DNA from: Paenilisteria riparia FSL S10-1204
Lineage (GTDB): Bacteria; Bacillota; Bacilli; Lactobacillales; Listeriaceae
Assembly (NCBI RefSeq): GCF_000525995.1
Contig: NZ_AODL01000025.1
Span: 62,001 to 126,000, forward strand
Length of the DNA stretch: 64,000 nucleotides
Direction of reading: 5' to 3'
The position numbers and the translations under genes were made by a program. Shown here piece by piece: positions 56,973 through 64,000 of the stretch (position 1 is the first letter of the stretch; each line of letters opens with the position of its first letter). The notes beneath the pieces are model-generated. The model made no database searches and was not told the DNA's origin. It saw nothing but the letters and a program-made list of their open reading frames with translations.

Positions 56973-57772
56973 ATTTTACGCTCCTTTCCATACGCCCAGT
57001 GGTTCGTTGGACCATGTCCGTTTCCGATATTTAGCGGATACTGGATGGCGTCGCTAATGAAATCTTTTGCGGTTCGAATCGCATGCTCTGTCGTAGCACC
57101 TTTTGCAAGTTCCGCGGTGATGCAAGCTGAGAAAGTACAGCCTGTACCATGGGTTTGTGAAGTGTCGATGCGCGCCGTTTTTAGCCAATAGGAAGTTGCG
57201 CCGTCTAAAATATAATCGTTGGATGCCTCGTTATCTGCGCTGTGTCCGCCTTTAATAATGACAGTTTGAACGCCAAGGCTTTGGATATGCTCGGCGGCTT
57301 TTTGTATGTCTACGGTCGTGTCGATGTTCATTTCAGCTAGAGCTTCGGCTTCTGGGATATTTGGTGTGATGATGCTTGCCAGTGGTAGTAATTTCGTGCG
57401 GATTGTATGAATGGCTTCTGGACTTACGAGGGATGCCCCACCTTTTGCAATCATAACGGGATCGACAATCAGTTTGCCCCAGTTAAAATGTTGTAGTTTA
57501 TCTACCACAGTGAGGATGTGCGCCTCATCGACGAGCATACCAGTTTTGACGGCGGTGATTTTAAAATCATCGTTTAGCACGTCTAGTTGGGTTGCTAAAA
57601 TATCGATCGGTACAGGATGAATCGCGTGGACGCCGAGCGTGTTTTGGGCGGTGATTGCTGTGATGGCGGACATGCCGAAAACGCGACGTTCTTGAAAAGT
57701 CTTGATGTCCGCTTGAATCCCTGCCCCGCCACCACTATCAGAACCTGCGATGGTCACTGCTTGTGGAAACAT
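56969..57772 (-). CDS. thiD: Hydroxymethylpyrimidine/phosphomethylpyrimidine kinase
   Basis: 267-residue ribokinase-like enzyme that phosphorylates HMP twice. AGSDSGGGAGIQADIKTF is the substrate site, DPVMIAKGG and the anion hole THGTGCTFSACITAEL (with catalytic Asp replaced-in-family position C/T region GTGC) the ATP/transfer site. Begins the base after the thiM stop codon and overlaps thiE by 4 nt. Confidence 0.95.
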   Translation of the reverse strand: MFPQAVTIAGSDSGGGAGIQADIKTFQERRVFGMSAITAITAQNTLGVHAIHPVPIDILATQLDVLNDDFKITAVKTGMLVDEAHILTVVDKLQHFNWGKLIVDPVMIAKGGASLVSPEAIHTIRTKLLPLASIITPNIPEAEALAEMNIDTTVDIQKAAEHIQSLGVQTVIIKGGHSADNEASNDYILDGATSYWLKTARIDTSQTHGTGCTFSACITAELAKGATTEHAIRTAKDFISDAIQYPLNIGNGHGPTNHWAYGKERKI

Positions 57773-58576
57773 TTATAAAACCTCCTTGATGTTCGCTAGT
57801 TTCTCTTGATTGTGCGTGTCCCAAGATGCTAATTCGTCTAAAAAGGCGACACGGAATGCTGCTGGGAGCTGTCGTTGCAATGTTTTCACGGCATATTCTG
57901 AGGCAATGGCATAACTCGCCGAGGCAGTCACGACAGCTTCCAAAACGAAATCGCTTACGCTGACAAAAGCGCCAATTACGCAACTAAGCAGGCATCCTGA
58001 CCCTGTAATTTTTGGCAAAAGTGGATCGCCATTTTGAATAGTCACCACTTGCTCACCGTCGGAAATTGTGTCCAATTCTCCACTAATCGCGACAACCGTC
58101 TCGTATTCCAGTGCCACTTTTTGCGCAATCTCGGCTGCCTTCGCAACGTCGCCAGTTCCCGCATCAACGCCTCGCGCCTGCCAATCCACGCCAGCAATGC
58201 TCGCCAGCTCTCCTATATTTCCGCGAACCACCGCAAACTGAATCTCGCGCAACAAACGCTGCACCGTTTCCCGTCGAAACGTCGTGGCACCAGCACCAAC
58301 CGGGTCTAAAATCACAGGTTTTCCCGCCATGTTCGCCGCCTTTCCAACAACCAGCATCGCCTCCACCAATTGCGCGTCCAGCGTCCCAATATTAATCACG
58401 ACCGCGTCCGCAAAACCGCCCAGTTCCTCCATCTCCTCCACAGCCGCCGCCATAATCGGTGACGCCCCAATCGCAAGCAATCCATTCGCCGAATCATTCG
58501 CCACCACAATATTCGTAATCACGTGTACCAACGGGTTTTTCCGTCTCACTTCCTCAATAAGTTGCCAATTCGCCAT
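57773..58576 (-). CDS. thiM: Hydroxyethylthiazole kinase
   Basis: Phosphorylates the thiazole moiety salvaged from thiamine. 267 residues from the ATG at 58576 (GGGAG 8 nt upstream; an earlier in-frame start at 58591 lies over that site). [31 protein letters not shown] and [17 protein letters not shown] are the family motifs. Overlaps the tenA end by 23 nt. Confidence 0.94.
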   Translation of the reverse strand: MANWQLIEEVRRKNPLVHVITNIVVANDSANGLLAIGASPIMAAAVEEMEELGGFADAVVINIGTLDAQLVEAMLVVGKAANMAGKPVILDPVGAGATTFRRETVQRLLREIQFAVVRGNIGELASIAGVDWQARGVDAGTGDVAKAAEIAQKVALEYETVVAISGELDTISDGEQVVTIQNGDPLLPKITGSGCLLSCVIGAFVSVSDFVLEAVVTASASYAIASEYAVKTLQRQLPAAFRVAFLDELASWDTHNQEKLANIKEVL

Positions 58577-59247
58577 CCTTATCACTCCCATTCCAATTTT
58601 TCCGTTTTAATCCCATGTCCCAAAACGCCAATTCCGCATAACTACTAATCAGAAAATCCCGTCGCATCTCCGTCAATACCGCCTCCGGCAACTGCTCCGC
58701 CACTCTGTCCAGCAAATCAATTTGGCGCTTCAATCCGTCCGCGTACTCCGCACTCTGATAAATCGCCAGCCAATCCTGATACACCGGCTCCGGACTCACG
58801 CATCCCCGATATGCCTCACCGATTTCCCGATACAGCCAGTAACATGGCAAAATCCCCGCCACGCACCCGTCCCAATTCCCGCGTCCCCGCCGTCCGATAC
58901 AAATGCGACATATAATGATAAGCCGCCGGACTAGGTTCAATATCCACCAAATCCGCCTCCGAAATCCCCACAAACGGATAAAATTTCTCCCGCATCGCAA
59001 GTTCCGAGGCCTCCAAAGAAATCAGCGACTTACTCAACTCTGTCATCGCCGCATTATCCTTCGCACACACGATGCCAAGCGCAATCACCTTCACATAATG
59101 CGTTAAATAATAATGATCCTGCAACAAATAATAACGAAAACTCGCCTTATCCAAACTCCCATCCACCAACTGCCTCACAAAAGGATGATCTTTACTTTTT
59201 TGCCAAACTTCCCGATTTTCCTCATACAGTCTCTCTGAAAAACGCAT
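58554..59247 (-). CDS. tenA: Aminopyrimidine aminohydrolase (thiaminase II) TenA, frameshifted as read
   Basis: Hydrolyses aminomethyl-pyrimidine from degraded thiamine to HMP. ATG at 59247 (AGGAGG 10 nt upstream) gives [20 protein letters not shown], then the first helices and Cys/Asp region (YLLQDHYYL). The frame breaks at a G run (58878-58888); removing one G restores ...RTAG[25 protein letters not shown] and a 230-residue protein with the late Glu and Cys of the active site. First gene of the thiamine salvage operon. Homopolymer lesion again suggests a sequencing insertion. Confidence 0.88.
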
Positions 59248-59275
59248 TTTTAGCACTCCTCCTTATTTTTGCATC

Positions 59276-59322
59276 AAAAAAACGCCTTCCCTCGCGCCAG
59301 CATTAGCGTAAGGAAAGGCGTT
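59276..59322 (-). terminator. Riboswitch-controlled terminator before tenA
   Basis: Reverse strand AACGCCTTTCCTTACGC pairs with GGCGCGAGGGAAGGCGTT, followed by seven T, between the TPP aptamer and the tenA ribosome site. This is the classic transcription-attenuation arrangement. Confidence 0.85.
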
Positions 59323-59342
59323 ATGATATATAACATCAAGGT

Positions 59343-59440
59343 CCCCAATACTTCCCTACGCGAGTGCTAACTCAACAGGTTCAAAGGGTCCATAGATTAT
59401 ATCTATATCTCGGTCTTAAGGAAGACTCCCCCAGTATACA
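59343..59440 (-). promoter_or_regulatory. TPP riboswitch (THI element)
   Basis: Reverse strand carries GGGGGAGTCTTCC at the 5' side, ACCGAGA, then ACCCTTTGAACCTGTTGAG and GCGTAGGGAAGT, the conserved thiamine-pyrophosphate aptamer segments. It should switch off tenA-thiMDE when TPP is plentiful, through the terminator that follows. Confidence 0.92.
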
Positions 59441-59597
59441 TTCAGAACTTCGAAAAGTACCGAATGCCAATATTCGTTTTTCCCTATCCAGTGTATCATA
59501 AATAAAATCGTTTCTCCAAAAATAACGCGTGAGCTACCAAGAAAATGGGTATGGAGTGGTAAGAGGAAACGACGACATAGAGAGGATGGGAAGTCAA

Positions 59598-60062
59598 ATG
59601 ACAATCTATCACAGGATTTTAGTTGGTGTGGACGGTTCTAATGAGGCAGAGGAAGCTCTAAAACGCGGTATTCAAATTGCAATAAAAGATGGCGCGACGC
59701 TAGGTATTGGATTTATAGCGGATGTTCGTCGCATTGCACCACTCATTGACTACGAACAAACGTATGCAAAAAAAGCCAAGGAGTACGGCAAAGGCCTTGT
59801 CGAGATTTACAAAAATGAGGCGGAAACTCTCGGGGTTAAAAATGTCGAAACGTTTGTGAAATTTGGAACGCCAAAAACAACTTTTGTGAAGAAGATTATT
59901 AAAAAATTCGAGCCTGATTTAGTGCTCGTTGGCTCTACAGGGCTAACGTCAACAGAAGAATTTATCTTGGGCAGTGTGTCGAATTATGTTGCTGCGCACG
60001 CGCCTTGTGATGTTATTGTTGTAAAGGGCAAGGATTGGAAAGAACGTCATAACGTAGAATAA
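59598..60062 (+). CDS. Universal stress protein (UspA family)
   Basis: 154 residues from the ATG at 59598. RILVGVDGSNEAEEALKRGI is the N-terminal nucleotide fold, and GSTGLTSTEEFILGSVSNYV the ATP-binding G-2x-G-9x-GS signature, so it probably binds ATP. Start chosen over a longer frame (59529) because homologues begin just before the first strand; the ribosome site is not strong. Monocistronic, with a terminator at 60073. Confidence 0.9.
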   Translation: MTIYHRILVGVDGSNEAEEALKRGIQIAIKDGATLGIGFIADVRRIAPLIDYEQTYAKKAKEYGKGLVEIYKNEAETLGVKNVETFVKFGTPKTTFVKKIIKKFEPDLVLVGSTGLTSTEEFILGSVSNYVAAHAPCDVIVVKGKDWKERHNVE

Positions 60063-60072
60063 TCTAGCTAAA

Positions 60073-60100
60073 GCCAAGTGGGATGCCTCGCTTGGTTTTA
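60073..60100 (+). terminator. Terminator after the usp gene
   Basis: GCCAAGTG pairs with CGCTTGGT (one mismatch), followed by TTTATTT. Confidence 0.65.
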
Positions 60101-60164
60101 TTTATGCCAAAAAAACTGCTATACTTACGGCATACATAGTTAAGAAAGAAGGTTCAAAACAAGG

Positions 60165-61109
60165 ATGCAAAAAGAGAGAACACCGATTACACTTTACTTA
60201 TTGTTGGTTTTAGTTATGGCGAGTTGGGGGCTTAATGTGACGGCGACGAAGATTTTGGTAGCGCATTTTCCGCCGATTACGATGACTGCTTTTCGGATTT
60301 TTACGGCTGCGATGGTGGTCTTTATTTTTCTCATTGCGATTGGAAAATTTCGATTGCCGACGCGACGGGAACTTGGTTATATCGTAGCAGGGAGTTTGTT
60401 TAATATTTTTATTCACCATTATTTTTTGGCGTCTGGACTCACGATGACATCAGGTACGAACGGTGGACTGATTTTGGGGATTGGGCCAGTTTTGACGGCG
60501 ATTTTAGCAGTTATTTTCTTGCGGGAAGCGCTCTCCGCTGGACAATTGATTGGATTGGTTGCTGGACTACTCGGAGTTTCGATTGTTGTTTTGACAGGTG
60601 GGCAAGGACTTTCGGGGATTTCTCTTGGCGATATTTACGTGTTCATCGCGATTTTGTCGCAATGTTTCAGTTTTATTATTATTAAACGGATTGCGGGAAC
60701 ACTTGATACACGTCTTATGACGGCGTACATGTTGCTAATTGGTTCGGTTTTGCTATTTTTCACGAGCTTGATAAAGGAACCGGATGGACTCGCACAAATG
60801 AGTGGGCATTCGGTTCCAATGTGGGCACTGTTCCTTGTTTCAGCAGTGTGTGCGACGGCTTTTGGGAACCTGATTTACAATTTTGCTGTGGGGCAGATTG
60901 GTCCTTCTAAAACGGCGATTTTTATGAACCTGAATCCGTTTTTCTCGCTTATTGGCGCAGCGATTTTCTTGAATGAACAAATTAGTTGGATGCAGATTAT
61001 TGGATTTATTTTAATTATTATTGGGGTTGTGCTTGGTTCTGGAGCGCTCACAGAGTTATTGCGCACACGGAATAACGTACGGGTCCCAGAGAAAATACTA
61101 GATGACTAA
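60165..61109 (+). CDS. DMT-superfamily transporter (EamA domains)
   Basis: 314 residues, ten membrane helices in two EamA repeats (LVMASWGLNVTATKILVAHF; GNLIYNFAVGQIGPSKTAIF). Family members export metabolites or amino acids; substrate unknown. AGAAGG and AAGG precede the ATG. No partner gene. Confidence 0.9.
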   Translation: MQKERTPITLYLLLVLVMASWGLNVTATKILVAHFPPITMTAFRIFTAAMVVFIFLIAIGKFRLPTRRELGYIVAGSLFNIFIHHYFLASGLTMTSGTNGGLILGIGPVLTAILAVIFLREALSAGQLIGLVAGLLGVSIVVLTGGQGLSGISLGDIYVFIAILSQCFSFIIIKRIAGTLDTRLMTAYMLLIGSVLLFFTSLIKEPDGLAQMSGHSVPMWALFLVSAVCATAFGNLIYNFAVGQIGPSKTAIFMNLNPFFSLIGAAIFLNEQISWMQIIGFILIIIGVVLGSGALTELLRTRNNVRVPEKILDD

Positions 61110-61240
61110 TTCTTTCGCTACAAAATAGTACAGATAATGACGTTTCCTGTTCGCCAATTACCTAAAACTTGAATTTCCTCCATCTTTAGTAACATAGTGC
61201 TACTGCAGTAAACGTTCTTACCTTTTATAAAACAAATTAA

Positions 61241-62733
61241 TCAATGCTTACGAAATAATATCCACACGGAGAGTAATGTTAGTAAGCCCCCCACGGCTGG
61301 AATCCCTGAATCAGGTACTTCACCAGTTAATGGAAGAATCTCAGAAGTATTTATGCTCTTTCCTTGAGCGCTAGTTGGTGCAGTTGTATGCCCTACCGCA
61401 GATTCATTCATATTATTGCCACTCGTTTTGTTATTAGTTTTGTTATTATCTGTATAAGTATCTGTTTTTCCGTATATATAAGTAACAGTCGTGGGTTTAG
61501 CAGCAATCTCTCCAGCTTCCTTACCAACTATTTTTTTGAGCGTATACCCGTCTATTGTTTTATTTTCTGTCTGATAATGAGAACCAACTTCTCCAGTCAA
61601 CGTAATGCTTTCTGCTATTTTGTTGCCAGATTCATCTTGGTAATTAACGATTACTTGGCCATTTTTAATCGGATCTTTTTCATATACATACGTTACATTT
61701 TGTATATCAGTAGTAAATGTACCCGAAACATTTCCATTAACCTCTTTTAATGTGTACCCGTCTATTGTTTGTGCTTTCGATGTGTACGTATCCCCAATAC
61801 TTCCATCTAATCTGATTGAATCTGTTAAATCATTTCCTTTTTCATCCACATAAGTGACGACAACTGGCTTTGTGTATTTGAATGATACGATAGTTTGGCC
61901 AGAAAAACCATATTCAGAAATATCGTAATAGGAATCTAGGCGGTTCGTCCCTGTGAAGAGAGTAAGTGGGGATGTAACTGGTTCAGCTGTGAAGACGAGT
62001 GCTCCTTTGCTTGCATCATAGCTAACCCCATCTGCTAAACCTTCAATTGTTGCATTATTAAGTGTTAGCTGACCAGAAGCATCTTGAAAATGTAAATAGT
62101 CGGCAATCGGAAGAACATGATTACTTGGAACTATTAACGTTCCTGATGTAGTTTGTGCTGCAAACGCACTATAGTCAAACTGAGTGGCAGGATTGGATAC
62201 GGTTATATCCGTAATATTATTATTTTCAAAAGCAGAGATTTTAATGTTGGAAACACTTGTAGGGATATTAATTTTTTTTAAGTTTATTGTTGTAGAAAGC
62301 ATAGTTAGGTATATCTTTTAATGACTGAGACAAGGTAACCTCTGCAATTTCATTAACACTAAATACATTTTGACCTATTGTTTGAACGGAATCAGGCAAT
62401 GTAAGCTGTGTTAAATAATTTCGTGTAAAGGCACCTGCGCCAATATTCACAACCGTATTTGGGATTGTAACATTGGTTAAAAATTTTTGCGCAAATGCTC
62501 CTGATCCAATGGATGTAACAGTATATTCATTGCTAGCACCAATAACATTCGGAATCGTGACACTCGTATTCTGACCTGTATAATCTATAATCGTTGCTTC
62601 ATTTCCAGAAACAGTATATTCAAAGTCTCCAAAAGTTGCAGCAGCGGTGTGCTCTGAATAAACATACGATATTAGCGTGACACCTAGCGTAAGTAAAAAG
62701 ATAGGATACATTTTTTTTTAATATTGTCAACAT
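61241..62733 (-). CDS. BspA-like LRR surface protein with MucBP repeats and LPXTG anchor, two frameshifts as read
   Basis: ATG at 62733 with GAGGGGG upstream. A nine-base run at 62711-62719 must be read as eight and an eight-base run at 62272-62279 as seven; then a 496-residue protein results: signal peptide (MLTILKKMYPIFLLTLGVTL ... SEHTAAA), a short LRR_5/BspA region (VTSIGSGAFAQKFLTNVTIP, NIGAGAFTRNYLTQLTLPDS), two MucBP repeats (VTYVDEKGNDLTDSIRLDGS; VNYQDESGNKIAESITLTGE), an Asn/Thr spacer and LPLTG at 466-470 with membrane tail. A sortase-anchored adhesin candidate. Both lesions are homopolymer overcalls or real switching tracts. Confidence 0.85.
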
Positions 62734-62894
62734 GGTCAATCCCCCTCTTTTATTTGCACTATTGTAATTCCCTAGAGGCATCATTCTAAACTTTCGCTTA
62801 TTGAAATGCTAATACAGAAGGATGGTGATGAGTGATCATTTTTGAATATGTTTATTTGACATATAATCTACAGCCTTCAGATTGTCTATATATA

Positions 62895-62944
62895 CAAAAA
62901 ACTGCATAAACAACGAACTTAGGATTCATCGTCTACACAGTTTA
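62895..62944 (-). terminator. Terminator after the Ig-repeat gene; repeat of 45593
   Basis: Nearly identical over about 48 nt to 45593-45643 (shared GAACNTAGGATTCA core and ACTGCATAAACAA arm), with the AAACTG/CAGTTT ends pairing and a short T run. Confidence 0.65.
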
Positions 62945-63004
62945 TTTCACACTACTGAACATGCATATACATTTGATTTGTATTTTCTACTAGCTTCTTA
63001 ATGA

Positions 63005-64000
63005 CTAGGGTTGAATCGTTACTTTCGTTTCCTTACTTCTATTTCCGTTCTCATTATGCGCTCGAACACTAAAGCTTTCTCCAACATTTTGTAATGCATC
63101 AAGGCCTACAGCATAGATTCTAAATGTGCCATTCTCGTATACTTGTCCGTAACGAAGCAATGTTCCTGATTTATCGTGTACACTGACTCTAGTTACGCCT
63201 TTTGCTACAGTTCCATTAATATAAGCTTGACCAACGCGGAAAGTTGATACTACTGGCGCTTCGATAAAGTTAGTGCTTCCAACCGCAATTTCGCTATAAA
63301 AATAGTTAGCATCTTGGGTCACAACTTCAAATTGGGCACCAACTTCTTTTAACTCTGGTAGATCATTAGTATAGATACGGAAAGTCCCATCTGCAGCAAT
63401 AGTTCCAATTCTGACATTTCTTCCATCAATACGTAGAAACACCTTCACTGCGTTCGGTGCTACTTTCCCTGTCATGTAGCTATCTGTTACATAATAATCG
63501 ACAATTGTCGGTGCAGCGCTCAGCACTCCTGGATGAACAATTCCCTCTACGGCTTCGCTTATTGCACCACTGGCAGTTGTTGCTCTTACACTAAAAGTAT
63601 TGCCAACGACTTGTAATGCAGGTAAATTAGTTGCTAGAATTTTGAAAGTTCCATCGGCTTCGATTTGTCCGTTGCGAAGTAATAAGCCAGCTTTATCATA
63701 TAGGGATATACGAGTTATATCAGTTCCTACACGCCCTGTAATGTGTACTCCCCCCAATTTATATGTGGCTACTGTTGGCTCAGGTACTTCTTTTACAGTT
63801 CCTGTTGCAACTTTACCATCTCTTCCCTGACTATCTTGAGCAACGAATTCAAAAGTAGCTCCTGGTGTTTTTAATGCAGGTAGATCGTTCACATAAAATC
63901 TGAGTGTTTGGTTTGGAGTTGTTACATTCATCGTTCTAATAATTTTACCACCAATACGTAGAATAACTTTCTCAGCTCCTTCTGGTGCCTTTACTGTCAG
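63005..64000 (-). CDS. Secreted-type protein with tandem Ig-like repeats, C-terminal part
   Basis: Open through the window edge (331 residues visible). At least four tandem Ig-like domains of about 80 residues, each with a YxxG-V-G start and a D-GTFRI strand (VHITGRVGTDITRISLYDKA; AYINGTVAKGVTRVSVHDKS). They resemble the two C-terminal Ig domains of the duplicated LRR-beta-helix proteins. The C-terminus ends KETKVTIQP with no LPXTG or membrane segment, so any anchoring must lie upstream or be non-covalent. Confidence 0.82.
   Translation of the reverse strand: MTVKAPEGAEKVILRIGGKIIRTMNVTTPNQTLRFYVNDLPALKTPGATFEFVAQDSQGRDGKVATGTVKEVPEPTVATYKLGGVHITGRVGTDITRISLYDKAGLLLRNGQIEADGTFKILATNLPALQVVGNTFSVRATTASGAISEAVEGIVHPGVLSAAPTIVDYYVTDSYMTGKVAPNAVKVFLRIDGRNVRIGTIAADGTFRIYTNDLPELKEVGAQFEVVTQDANYFYSEIAVGSTNFIEAPVVSTFRVGQAYINGTVAKGVTRVSVHDKSGTLLRYGQVYENGTFRIYAVGLDALQNVGESFSVRAHNENGNRSKETKVTIQP

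Overview
The window looks like chromosomal DNA of a Listeriaceae member, most likely a Listeria outside the L. monocytogenes group. This is inferred from gene content and protein resemblance, not from a database search. Supporting points are the dnaB-rplI-gdpP/pdeA order, a Listeria-type rifampicin phosphotransferase, a 1,2-beta-oligoglucan phosphorylase resembling the L. innocua enzyme, internalin-like LPXTG proteins with MucBP repeats, and a TPP-riboswitch tenA-thiMDE operon.

Layout. 1-3.5 kb: replication, ribosome and c-di-AMP genes (dnaB partial, rplI, gdpP). 3.7-8 kb: tRNA-Asp, glutamate decarboxylase, a multipass transporter, a YitT protein and a small unannotated peptide gene. 8.2-11 kb: the anaerobic ribonucleotide reductase pair nrdDG behind two NrdR boxes. 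11.2-17.5 kb: a five-gene polysaccharide operon (nucleotide-sugar dehydrogenase, flippase, glycosyltransferase, polymerase, epimerase). 17.6-23 kb: rph, a secreted chitin-binding-type protein, a SnoaL-like protein and a NeuD-type acyltransferase. 23-29 kb: the oligoglucan phosphorylase, an ArsR-AHSA1 fusion regulator and a solitary sugar ABC ATPase. 29-31.6 kb: a ytcD/ytbDE-like module. 32-43.3 kb: the most striking part, a tandemly duplicated two-gene operon for a secreted LRR-beta-helix-Ig protein followed by an LRR-MucBP-LPXTG internalin-like protein. 44-52.4 kb: a membrane-anchored unknown protein, LacI and HAD genes, a CNNM/HlyC protein, a sirtuin with a Cdd1-like partner, fsa with an SH3 protein, and a Crp/Fnr regulator. 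52.6-56.3 kb: a BmrA-type ABC exporter followed by a two-component system. 56.3-59.5 kb: thiamine salvage. 59.5-64 kb: UspA, a DMT transporter, a BspA-like LPXTG protein and a further Ig-repeat surface protein running off the edge.

At least nine genes, including the housekeeping genes rplI and tenA, are split by single-base indels, mostly in A/T runs of 7-9 bases. Each is repaired by a one-base change (two in one gene). The simplest reading is draft sequencing error, although a poly-A tract in the signal-peptide codons of a surface protein could also be a phase-variation switch. In the entries below, affected genes are given as single reconstructed loci, with the frameshift position stated.

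How the genes relate: the surface-protein blocks, polysaccharide operon and chitin-binding protein form an envelope and adhesion repertoire. The oligoglucan phosphorylase, MsmX-type ATPase, LacI regulator and cre-like sites suggest use of plant or microbial beta-glucans. The gad, Usp, Rph and BmrA genes suit a soil or food saprophyte meeting acid and antibiotics.
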